From Sternotherus odoratus (taxonomy: Eukaryota; Chordata; Testudines; Kinosternidae), in the NCBI GenBank assembly GCA_032164245.1, contig JAVMKO010000001.1:17707603-17771602 (forward strand): 64,000 nt of DNA, in the 5' to 3' direction. The position numbers and the translations under genes are program-made. Positions 47,166 to 58,158 of this stretch are shown in pieces. Every line of letters starts with the position of its first letter. The stretch's first letter is position 1. The notes beneath the pieces are model-generated. The model had not been told where the DNA came from. It did not search any database and worked only from the letters and a program-made list of their open reading frames with translations.

Positions 47166-50100
47166 TTGCCCTGAGTCATCAGCAAACTGACTGCACCCAG
47201 CAGCACTGTTGAAAGCCAGGTATTGGATGTTTCCATAACTGAGGAGGCTGGGAGCAAAGTGTAGTATAACAGTGGGATGTTGAATCCAAATTGTAAATAT
47301 CAGACACATTTATGGACTTACCACTATTCCTTTTCGGAGAGGTTTCAACATGACTGGGCATAGAGGTATTTACCTCTGAAGTAAATCATGTTCCTTGCAC
47401 AGAAGATAAGTGGAAGATTATTGCTCTTAGTGAGTGGATGCCTGATATGGGAATGGGCTTGCTGATTCAATACTATCCCTTTGGTGAAAAAGACAATCCA
47501 GCTGTGCCAAGGTGTTTCACAGTTAGACTTCCCTTCCACGGGGAGAGCATTAGCCATTCAGAGCCGTCGCGGTGATTAACATATCCTCTGAACGCTGTGT
47601 GTTGTCACGGCAAGGTGCCCAGCTGTTTGATTATGGATTTGACAATGAAGTGAAATTCAGTCTACAAAACCTCTCTTTATTTCTCTAGCGAGAATGGCAG
47701 CCATTTTAGAGAGCTGCTCAAGGACTGCCTGAGACCGCCAATCTAAAAACACTTTTAAAAAAGAAAAACAGCTGTCAGCCATTGGCTCTGGTTCAAAGTA
47801 GAAAACTCCATTCATTATTTACTCCCTCCCTGTTGCACTGTAGGTACCTCCCCCACGTGCACAGTTTCAGCCATCTGTAGCTTTACGCTATTTTCTGACT
47901 CACCGCCACTCACTCAGGGGTGGATCAAGGCTAAATAAGGCCCTCTGCCTCATGCCAGAAAAATGTCTCTTCTCTCGCCAAACTCGCCAGTGGGCTTTTT
48001 TTCCTCAATCCAATCTCCATAGATTTCCAGACACTTCACATCCATACCCTGTCAATGCCCTGCTGTGGAATCCTTGATCTTTTTGTTAGTCCCCAAGGGC
48101 TGAGGCTGCCTCTTTCGGATAGTCAGGCTTGGAGCCAAGGATCCTACCTCCAATTGCCACAGCAGGGAGGTGTTGCAGCACCTTTCCTTTCAAGGGAGAG
48201 GGATGTTCTTCTGTGGCTGGTGTTAGGTGCATTCTGTCTGGGCTCGGACTCAGGGTACCATTGTGGTTTCATGCAGAGCCTTTGGTTTGCATGTGCACTC
48301 TTTTCCGGAGGAATCAATCCTTTCCTGGTCCAACATGAGTGAGTGAAAAGCTGTGTCTGATTTCCAAACATAGGTTACCTTTTGGTAGCGCAGTCTGCTC
48401 AGAGCGACCACATCACTGGCCAAGGCTTAGCATAATGTCTGATGAAATACTTCTGTTACTCAAACGCACATACTGAAATGTTGTTATGTTGAAGCTATGG
48501 AAAGAGAGGGCAGGGTGCCTAGAAGGGAAGATGCTTTATCAGGTTACTGTTGTGATGTATCTGTTTTGCATAACTCAGAGAGAAGAATTGCTTTAGCAAT
48601 TGGCTTCCCCCTCCCTTTGCTCACTCTAATGATTGCTAGAGAAACTGATTTAATCAACAAACCGTGCAAGTGCAGTGATTGTGAATCAGATCCTTGTGAA
48701 GCAAACAAATGTTTCGCAGTAAATTGCCAAAGAGACCAGCTACTCTGCTCTCTTTTTGCTCAAATAGATTGTCTTTTAAGCAGCTGCCTCATAAAAAAGC
48801 CTGTACTATGTATGGAACTTTAATCAAGATGTCACTAAAGACTGTGTTCTAGTATGCTTCATTTGAAACACATCAAGAACTCTTATTTATTAAATCTTCC
48901 AGTTCCGATTCCAGCCACTATTAACCCTGGTAAGGAAAGATGGATGGGTGAGTGACAAAAAGCTTTTGTCAGATCTGAGATCATTTATGCGTGTGTGATG
49001 TCTTGATCTGTTTGTACATCCCTCTTGGGGACCATCGGGCAATTAAGTTCACCCATTACAAACAGAGCCCTTTCTGTACACTTTGATTTGATAGGAGAAT
49101 GGGTAATTCCTGTTAATGACTACTACATCTGTTCAATTACATTGCTTTGTATTGATGCTTAATTAGGGAATGTGTCTAGATGGGGCGGGGGAGGAGAAGA
49201 AAGGGGGAGGGATGGCTCCCGTGTAAATGTCAGACACTCTTCCTCAATAGTCTGTCTTTGTAACATGCATGAATGCGCTGACAGGCATTGTAGCCTTCCG
49301 ACCATAGGGCATGTACCCCAGCCTGAGAAAGGAGAGCAAAGCCTCTTTGAGAAGGAGTTGTTCTAAAGCTGAATTACACTTAATGGCATCTTTATCCAGC
49401 TTTACAGTGAAGTGACCCTTGCTGACCTTTGGCCCTATCTCATGCTCATTCCTAAGCCTTGGCTTTAAACCCTATTTCAGAGCACAGGCTTTATTGCCAA
49501 CCCAGGCATTCAAAAATCATGAGTCAGACTCTTCCTAAAATCATGAATATTAGCTTAAAAGCATAAGATTTTTTTTAAAGTATTGTTTTTATTTGCCTGT
49601 TAGCTTTTGAGTATTAATTGTCACATTTCCATGCTGTTTTTCTCAACCTGAAACCATGAGAGCTAGAAACTTATCTATTCTTGTGTAATCACATGACTCC
49701 AGGAGCCAAGGCTTTAAGAAAAATGAGAAATATCAGTATTGAAAAACTTGTAATAAAATAGCAGGAGCTGGCAATGATGCACATGGCCGATTTGGCCTGT
49801 GAGGCCTGGCGGTAACTGAGTTCAACATTTGTGATATAAAACGCTGGAGAAGGTTAGTCACACGTGACTTTAACACAGATCTGGCCTATCCACACTGGCC
49901 AGCACAGCCATGACCATGACCCAACGGCCATTACACAAATAAGTGGTGGTCACCCATGTGAATAGTTCTGTTGAAGTCAAGAGGCTGCTCGGATGAGTTA
50001 GGGTCTGTTGATCTGGGCCTGATCTTTTACATAAACAGTTTTTAACCATCTATTTAAGATTGTTTCTCAGTGCGGCAAACTACATTGTGGACTAGATTAC

Positions 50101-51528
50101 ACCTTTACTCACGGAGTACAGAATATTGGTTATTTCCTTACAGAAGTTTTCCTAACAAGGATCGTGATCGCCATTAATATGCATCTGCAGTCCAGGAGCT
50201 ATAGTATAACAGTCCACTGGCTTGCCCCTATTTTTTTTAAACAGGAACTTATTGCAATTTCAGTTGACCTTACAGGACATGGAATTGACCTTACAGGACA
50301 CGAGAAATTTGAAGACACCAGGATTTAATACCCTCTATTGCTACTGTTGTGTGTGCTTAACAATCAGTTCAATACCCTTTTGACTTGACAATTGTTTTTA
50401 TTTTCCAATTTCCTTTCCTTTCTTTTGTTTTTTTGTTTTTTAAATGCCAGCATTGAATGCAGATAAATCCTATCTTTAGAAGATGGAGTCTGTTTACATC
50501 TCTGCAGTGCAAAGTCTCCTTATGCTGTGACAGTTGTGGTATGTTACAGAGGTGACAGCTTTTTACACATTGGAAGTCAGCCTTTGAAGGTTTGAAGATA
50601 TTTGCAAATGAAATAGATTATTAGTCTGGAGAATATTCTACAACAAGGAGATGCCACTGTGTATAACACTTTGGTAAACTACTTTTGTAGATGAGAGCAG
50701 CGGTAACTGTAGGATGATGAGGGAAGGTGAGTTGAAGGCAAAAATTTGTGTTTCTTTGACTATGTGGCCTTATCGTATACCAACATGTTACTTCTGATAA
50801 TAGATGTTTTATTAATGACTCCTTGTGATGATTAAACAGGAGGAATCAACGGCGCAGAATATTGTTTTTCTAAACAGTTTCTAACGATCAAGTCTGGGTT
50901 GTGAACTGTTCTTGGTTGCATAGTAGCCACCGTGTTTGCTTACACATTTGCTGTATTAGCAGTATTTAAAACATTATGGACGTGATCTAGACTAAGGAAT
51001 TCATGGTATAAAAACAAGTGTATTTTAATAATATTTGGGGTTCTTCATCTGGAGATTAAATATTAAATTTAATGCAAGAACTGGAACCCTGGTGTCCTCC
51101 CTCCTCAGCCCCGAATATCAGGACTGTCCCTATAAAATTAGGATCTCTGGTCTCCCTACAAGCTAGCCAATATAAGATTGGTGAATCTTAATTTATTTTA
51201 CTCTGTATACATGGAGCATAAGTAGAATGAGGACTACGCTTACCATGGGCTACATGTGGCCCTGATTTACATCTCATGCGATACCACTAACATTGGTCAG
51301 GCTGCACAGTTGGAAGGGCTTGCTGCTGCACCACTGAAGTCAATGGAAGCTTTGCTATTGACTTCAATGGGAGCAGAACTGAGGGGCCTAAATTGAGAGA
51401 GAATTTGGGTGTGATTAGTATATTCTGAGCACATATATACATGCACTTCTGGCAAATGTGCAACTTCAGTGACGGATGGTCTTAGAAATGTCTACAGAAC
51501 AATAAATACAATGATGACTCTCACAATA
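47166..51528. other. Long mostly repeat-poor non-coding DNA
   Basis: Few recognisable transposons occur, in contrast to the rest of the window. An old tcatgag-type repeat lies at 49510-49790, and a repeat fragment (cccgaatatcaggactgtcc) at 51080-51175. The 108-codon frame 48497-48823 is discussed under rejected items. Candidate regulatory content is noted under findings. Confidence 0.4.
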
Positions 51529-52556
51529 TCTATATATATAAAAGTCAAATGGTGTATGCGTGTATGTATGTATGGGTGTATGCTTACTCCTTCCACACCG
51601 TTTGAGCTAGAGACTTGAAATTTGGTACAGTTAGAGGTCTTGGGGTCCTAATGACCGTAAGAGTCGAAAATTTTTCAAATCTCACCTCTGACGGCCCCCA
51701 GGGGTGAAATTCTTTAAAGGCCAATCACATCAGCTGGGCAGCTGCTGTTCTCTGTGACATAGTTATGATGTCATAATACCCCCTCCAACAGACACCGCAC
51801 TCGCTCAGCTCTCTGCTCCCCCCTCCCTCCTCCAACGGAACCCCGGAATCCCTCAGCTCTCTCCCCCCTTCCCCCTCTGACGGAATTCCGGAATCCCTCA
51901 GCTCTCTGCCCTCTCCTCCCTCCAACGGATCCGAGTTGGGTTTGGTCGGAGGGTAAGTGAGGTGGGGGTGTCGGGTTTGGTCGGGGGGGGTGAAGTGGGG
52001 GTGTTGGGTTTGGTCGGGGAGTAAGTGAGCCGGGGTGTTGGGTTTGGTCTGGGTGATGGGAAGGCTTCTGGGTGGGTGAGGTGTGGGTGTTGGGGTTGGT
52101 CATGGGGTGTTGGGTTTGGTGGGGGGGGGTAAGGTGTGGGTGTTGGGTTTGGTTGGGGGGTGAGGAGAGGGGTAGGGGTTGGTCTACGGGGGGTAAGTGA
52201 GGTGTGGGTGTCGGGTTTGTTTGTGGTGGTAGGTAGGGGTGTCGGGTTTGGTTGGGGGGGAAGTGAGGTGGGTGTGTCAGGTTTGGTCTACGGGGGGGGG
52301 TGAGGTGTGGGTGTTGGTCAGGGGGTGTTGGGGTTGGTGGGATGATGTGGGGGTGTTGGGTTTGGGTGGGGGGTGAAAATGTGAGTCGGGGTTGGTCAAG
52401 GGTTAAGTGAGGTGGGGGTGTCGGGTTTGGTCGAGGGGGTGAGGTGGGGGTGTCAAGTTTGCTCTCTGCCCCCATCCAACGGACCCCGCACTCGCTCAGC
52501 TCTCTGCCCCCTCCCCACCTCCGACTGACCCGAGCAACGCCGGGTATTTTCGCTAG
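51529..52556 (+). mobile_element. Non-autonomous Helitron
   Basis: Helitrons insert between A and T, begin TC and end CTRR after a short hairpin. Here host A (51528) precedes TCTATATATATAAAAGTCAA, and the 3' end is a small GC hairpin (acccgagcaacgccgggt) followed by attttcgCTAG and host T (52557). The first 250 bp match the minus-strand element at 57009-57437. The centre is a G/T-rich tandem array. No Rep/helicase coding is present; the Pro-rich minus frame 51771-52625 is the array read backwards. Confidence 0.85.
51940..52460. repeat. G/T-rich minisatellite in Helitron
   Basis: A unit of roughly 35-45 bp, gtgaggtgggggtgtcgggt followed by ttggtcgggggg, repeats about ten times with length variation. 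G4-type runs (ggggg) are present in almost every unit. Confidence 0.85.
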
Positions 52557-54857
52557 TACTTTTAAAATGATCTCTTTGGGTGCTTGTCTGGTTTGGGATC
52601 TGATCCTATAGTTCTTTCCAGGCAAAACCTCTACTGCAGGGATTTGAGTGCAGGATCAGGCCCTGAACTGACAGGGTGATCTTACCGACTTTCTAGCATA
52701 ATTTCTTGGTGCTAAATTGGGCAGGCAACATTTATACACTTTTGCCACGACACATGTGAGATACCACCGCTTCTCTGTGTACTCTATAATAGGAAATTAA
52801 CTGCAGTGCCTCCGATACTGGTGTGAGGTAATTGTTGACTCTACTGATGACATCTTTATATGTATTATTGTACAAAGCCTTGGGTAGCTAATTCAGCCAA
52901 AAAGTACAGTGCCTAACTCTGCATTCTAGCTGCATGAAGGAGAGCCTGTGCTACAGAGTAAAAACACAACGTGTGTGGCCTAGATGGAATTTTCAGAATT
53001 GCCCTGGGAATGTGTAGATTTGTCAAACTACGTATTTTGATCCTCATTTGTATAAGCCTCTTTCCTTGTTAACCTTTAATCACTTCTTTACTAGTATTCA
53101 ATCTCCGCCATATTTTAATTTCATTATGCTTTTGACTAAGATTAAAATGTAATGCTTATTAGTTTTGGAGAAAAAAAAATCATTTCAATATAAATGATAG
53201 CTAACATGCGAACCTGATATGTTAAATGCAATTGATAAAACTATTTCATGCATAGAACGCCTTAGCAAAACTCTGCATTTTAAGCACTTTATGAAATCCC
53301 ATTACAGTGAAATTTATTTTTCAATCAGCCTTTGATAACAATTTTTTTTTCTTCCAGTGAGCAGTGCTATGCCCAAGGACAGAGCTTCTACATAATAAAA
53401 TAATACTCAGCAGCACTGACGTGCTTTTCATCCATGGAGATCAGATTCTAATCCCAGTTCCATTGGTGTAAATCTGGAGTAACTGAAATCTGATGAATGG
53501 CTTCAGTTCTCATCTCATTTACACAAGTGTAAATCCACTAAAGTCAGTGGAATTATTCCTAATTCTTACTTTTGTAACTGAGGTCAGGACTAGGCTCAAT
53601 TATTCCCAATTGACACCGGTTCAAATAAAAATACTGTTAATTATCTAATCTGTTTACTTGGGTCCCCATCATCTTACTCTCTGAACATCATGAATTTCAA
53701 AGCACTTTAAATAGCTTAGTACCATTAATCCAATTTTTGAAAAGTGGAAACAGAGTCAGAGTCTATGTGAATTGCCAGTGTCTCATTGCATTGCAGTTGG
53801 TTTTTTAGTTTCCTGGATGTGTGTTAACAACAATTGTGGATATAACTTCTCACAAAGAGACTGCAAAATGGATTTTTGCATGACACAGCAAGAAACACTG
53901 TCTAAATTACACTAGAAGTTGCAGTTGTATGTCAACATGGATTAAAACACAATTAAATATGTGCAGGAATATTCCAAATAAGGAGTTAGGAAAGAAACCT
54001 GGGTCTTCTATTCCTGTGCTCTATTAATTGTACTAGATTTCCTCATTTTTTTTAAAAAGATGTATATTAAGATCCATCTGCTGTAGATTTAAAAACAAGC
54101 TCATTATTATGCCTGATACAATTCTAGTTTTTGGGCTATAGGAGTGTTAAGTAGATTTTGAGTATTTGATTAATTTTCTTCTTATAAGCAATAAACATAC
54201 TTGATAGATATCCAGTTGTAAGAGCCTGTAATGAAACACATCTAGGAAACAATGGCAATCAATGAGCTGTAACTTCATTAAGTCTTATCTCTTTATATGA
54301 GATACTCCTCATTTAACTGGAGGTGGCTAAACTTTAATACTTTTTTAAAGGGCTTCTATTAGGATATATGTTAATTTTGGATCTGAATCGGTTTGTGTCA
54401 GGCATAAGTATCCTAGGTGAAACATTAAGAAAAAGAAAGTATGTTGTGTTTAAAATTATAAACGATTCTCCGTATAATAGTAATTTCCATTAGGGAACAT
54501 TTTTCATGTTGTTTAGTGGAAAGCTGCAGATTGTAAACGGAGACTCTTTTGGCAAAAAAGAGGAGAAATGTTTGTGGAGCAGCAGCTGTAATTATGGGCT
54601 TGCTCTGCTAAACACCTGTCTATCACTTGATATACACAGAGTTTACATATAAAAAGTAGCAACACAATTGAGGACTGATCCTGCTGTCTTAATGCAGGCA
54701 GCAGAACTTCTGTTGAAGTCCAGTATCTATCCAAGGTAGATGTGGCCACTATAACTGTATATTCTCAGCACCTCTTGGTTTTAAATCTATTTATCTTTAC
54801 AACACTCCCGTTAGGTGGGGAGGTAATGTCCCTTTCCAGTGGCACTGTAACACTTTT

Positions 54858-54926
54858 TAGGGCTCGTCTTCACTATAGCTGGCAGGGATCGATCTTCTGG
54901 CGATCGATTTATGAGACACGATAAAG
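54858..54926. mobile_element. Harbinger-like MITE fragment
   Basis: tagggctcgtcttcactata and gcgatcgatttatgagacac match the end and core of the 2976/28957 family. It is internally deleted. Confidence 0.5.
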
Positions 54927-55719
54927 GGAGGATGGGAGGATGAAAAGGACTATGTGTATGCTGATATTACTTAATATTATGTTATTAATATTAAAAATTA
55001 TTGCAGGCAGCAAGTTTCATGAGCATTACATGAAAGATTGATGTAGAAGTTTATTAATTTAAAGGGGTGGGGGGAAATAAGGTGGTATTTATTAGTATTC
55101 CATCAGTGCCAAGAGGCTGCAGCTAATCACTGAGCTAGACACTAGACAAACATAGAGTAAATAATCCCTACCATGATGAGTTTGCAGCCTGAATAGACAC
55201 TAAAGAAAACCTTTCCACCAGAACAAGAATGATAGTCACTGTACAGAGGCCCACACCTCACGCCATACTGACAAACAAATCAGCCTACCAAATAAATAAC
55301 CCTACTTCAAGCAAAGTGTTTATACCCTGCAAAGAGAGAAGACCAGGAGACTCCCTGGAATACCCTAGAGGCTTGACTACTGGTACTCTGTTTTATGTGA
55401 AAGACACTCACATACTGTGTAGGCAGCAGTGTGTTAACCTTAGAAAGATTGGGAAGATGGGTAAAGGGGAGTGTGGAAGAAAGCAAGTAGTATCCCCATT
55501 CTTGCAGTATAATGGATGCTGCAATGTGTACCTTCCATCCACACTGTAGAGAGTTCCTTCATGAGCAGCATGCCTCCCAGCCACTTCTCATTCAGTGAAG
55601 TAGCTAGAGGCCATAGACTAACTCTCATTTAGACAAAGGCTTGTTCCAGTCATCTCCAAGAATTAGTCCTACGTGATATACAGTTTTTGAAATGAATCTC
55701 TGGTAGTGAATATGCACAC

Positions 55720-55800
55720 AGACCCCACTGTCATCAGGGGATAGCACTGGGATCTTCAGCACTCACAGCGCAAGCCCTTACCACTTGAGCTAAAAGACAT
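55720..55800 (-). repeat. tRNA-like SINE fragment
   Basis: On the minus strand cttttagctcaagtggtaag has an A box (TAGCTCAAGTGG, 55781-55792) and gatcccagtgctatcccc a degenerate B box, spaced as in a tRNA. Same unit as at 36271-36780. Confidence 0.5.
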
Positions 55801-57008
55801 AATCCTTTGTATACAACTTTGTTCAGTACTAATGGAATTTTGCATGCCTTCAATCCATCAGTAGCAAATAGACTATACCAAAGTATCCAAGGAACAATGG
55901 GCCCAGGTTCAGACATTCCCAAAGGTTACGTAATTAGTTCAGCATGTCTCTTATTGTGATTGTAAAAATCCTTCATGATGTGGCATCTGAATGAATCGTT
56001 AAGTGTCCTGTACTAACGTATAAGTCGATCAGAGATGTGACATTCACTTCCTGGGATACTGACTGCTTTTCTTTTATGCGGCTTCCATGATACACATGGG
56101 CTTTAAAACTGAGGTGACAGTTTTCCCCATCTTTCAATACTGTTGGTGTGATTCAAAGTAATGCCACTTTGCTAAGGGGTCTATCTGATGCCCATTATTG
56201 AAGTCCATGGAAGTTTTTGCATTCACTTCAATGGTCATTGGATCAGGTCTTGTGTGTTCAGTCTTCTGAAATGCTGAGTACCTTCCTCTGCCTTTGACGT
56301 GAAATAAATGGGACTGAGGGCAATCAGCCCATTGCAAGACAATTTGGTCAGTATGTCACAGGATCTGCCTCTTGTTGCTTTTATCAAAGCCCATCCATCC
56401 ATCCACCCACACATGTGAAATACAAGTACTGTCTGCTTGATAGGTCATTAGAATATATTATATTATTAAGATTCTCCCTAGGAGTCATATACACTAGAAA
56501 AACTGGTGATTTCCTTATAGAAAGTTAATAATTCCATTGTAATGTGTGTTCTCCTTTCACATGTCATCTAGAAATTGTAATAACAAGCACTTTCTACTTG
56601 CCCTTCAGTTTTGTCTGAAAGAAAAATCGTGGCTGACAATTCTGTATTTATGATAATTTTGTAGCAGGATTTTTTCTTTGTGTTCCCTTTCCCTCTCCTT
56701 TTGTGGATAGTAAATCTTCTTCCAGAAGCATCTGATTCTGAAAGTGAAGGTTATTCTGAGTGGGAAAACAAAGAGTAAGGATAGATTGGATAAATATAGC
56801 AGTGCTTGCTCTTTCATTATTTCTGAGTCAAACCTCCTTTATCTTCATTTTTCAGACATTGCTTTTCTATTGAATTAAGAGCATGTGGTCTGCATTTGGG
56901 GTTAGGGGGGTAGGGGTTGATATGCTGAGAAATATTGAACTATTTTGTAAAAAATTCATCTTTTTGCAATCCACAATTTTCATTATTTTAACAGTTGTTT
57001 ATTAGGTA

Positions 57009-57437
57009 CTAGCAAAAATACCCGGCGTTGCTCGGGGTATTTGTAATTTGGAAACTGGGATGTAAAAAGACTACCATGTTTTTTATTAATACAAATTTTG
57101 TTCAGACGTCTCAGCGTTGCTCGGGTCCATTGGAGGGGGGGGGGAGAGCTGAGCGAGTGCGGGGGCCGTTGGAGGGGGGTATTATGACATCATAACTATG
57201 TCACAGAGAACAGCAGGTGTTAACCTGCCCAGCTGATGTGAATGGGCTTTAAAGAATTTCACCGCTGGGGGGCGGCAGAGGTGAGATTTGAAAAATTTTC
57301 TACTCTTACCCAGATTAGGATCCTAAAGCCCATAACTACCAAATTTCAAGTCTCTAGCTCAAACGGTGTGGAAGGAGTAAGGCAGCATACATACACGCAC
57401 GCATGCATACACCATTTGACTCTTATATATATATAGA
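57009..57437 (-). mobile_element. Non-autonomous Helitron, minus strand
   Basis: Read on the minus strand it starts TCTATATATATATAAGAGTC after host A (base 57438 complement) and ends with hairpin gagcaacgccgggt, tatttttgCTAG, host T (57008 complement). It shares cacatcagctgggcag, ctctgtgacatagttatgat and caccgtttgagct with the 51529 element, but lacks the long array, having only one short G run. Confidence 0.85.
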
Positions 57438-57567
57438 TTCAAAGGTGTGCTGGACACCTTTCAGAATCACAGACAAGATGTGCCCTAGTCCTGAGGAATT
57501 TACAGCTAAGGTCCCAAACCTCATTGTGATCTGCCTTGACTGACTGCCTGCCTGCTGTGGCCAGCTA

Positions 57568-57809
57568 GGGTATGTCTACACAGCCTGTGGCTTCGGTTGA
57601 CAGACTTGGGCTCATGGGGATCGTGTTACTGAGCTAAAAATAGTTGTGTAGATGTTGCAGCTTGGACTGGAACTCAGGCTCTGAAACCTGACCTGCAACT
57701 TAAAAGTGCTGTCCACAGCTGTTTCTAACATGGTAGCATGAATCCCGCAAGCCTGTGTCTGTCAACCTGGGGTCAGCGTCTCATTGCCGTTGGCTGTGTA
57801 AACATAACT
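57568..57809. mobile_element. MITE with gggtatgtctacac ends
   Basis: Inverted ends gggtatgtctacac and gtgtaaacataact. Inside, ggcttcggttgacagacttg pairs loosely with aagcctgtgtctgtcaacct. It is in the same terminus class as 21303-22178, but its target duplication is not clear. Confidence 0.6.
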
Positions 57810-57831
57810 TGTAGAATTACATTGAAATCAC

Positions 57832-57974
57832 ATTTGAGATGGATAGCATCCGATGAAGTGGGCTATAGCCCACGAAAGTTTATGCTGAAATAAACTGGTT
57901 AGTCTCTAAGGTGCTACAAGTTTTCCTCATCTTATTTACAGATACAAACTAGCACGGCTGCTAATCTTAAGCCT
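57832..57974 (+). mobile_element. Retroposed repeat with hammerhead-like hairpin (PLE-like?)
   Basis: Direct repeats attgaaatcac (57821-57831) and attgaaattac (57975-57985) flank it. The left part has ccgatgaagtgggctatagc continuing to cccacgaaag. The right part, gttagtctctaaggtgctac to gatacaaactagcacggctg, is the repeat also found reversed at 41720-41811. I tentatively place it with Penelope-like elements because those are known to carry hammerhead motifs. Confidence 0.6.
57850..57877 (+). ncRNA. Hammerhead-ribozyme-like motif, probably inactive
   Basis: The order is CCGATGA (57850-57856), a stem gtgggc/gcccac (57858-57863 with 57868-57873) closed by a 4-nt loop, then GAAA (57874-57877). 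A hammerhead core is CUGAUGA, stem II, GAAA. Here U4 reads C and one extra A precedes stem II. Flanking stems I and III are not convincing by eye. Confidence 0.4.
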
Positions 57975-58072
57975 ATTGAAATTACTGGGGCTCCATGAGG
58001 GTGTGCATAGGTGTCTACCCATATAACATCAGAGCCAAACACAAGAGGATTGGGTCTTACCTCGGTAGGCTA

Positions 58073-58158
58073 TGTAAAAAATTAATCTTTTTGCAATCCA
58101 CAATTTTCATTATTTTAACTTGTTTATTAGGTACTAGCAAAAATACCCGGCGTTGCTC
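58073..58158 (-). repeat. Displaced duplicate of Helitron 3' end plus flank
   Basis: This 86-bp segment matches 56946-57033 with one substitution and a 2-bp gap. It includes the last 25 bp of the Helitron (hairpin and CTAG) and about 63 bp of the sequence beyond its terminus, same orientation, 1.1 kb away. Confidence 0.85.

Larger units (their letters stand above)
52557..57008. other. Non-coding DNA with old repeats
   Basis: 53436-53610 is an old palindromic repeat (ttggtgtaaatctggagtaa, tttacacaagtgtaaatcc). 54858-54926 is a Harbinger-like fragment. 55085-55200 and 56148-56240 are old dispersed pieces. No gene seen. Confidence 0.4.

Noticed and set aside
48497..48823. 108-codon frame with a cysteine-rich part (CKCSDCESDPCEANKCF)
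   Set aside because: The Cys spacing is suggestive, but there is no recognised family, no clear splice or promoter context, and frames of this length are expected by chance. Conservation data would be needed.
51940..52460. CRISPR-like regular repeats
   Set aside because: Units vary in length and have no distinct spacers; the context is a vertebrate Helitron, so it is a minisatellite.
51771..52625. 284-codon Pro/His/Thr-rich frame on the minus strand
   Set aside because: It is the reverse reading of the G/T-rich minisatellite inside a Helitron; the composition follows the tandem unit and there is no domain.
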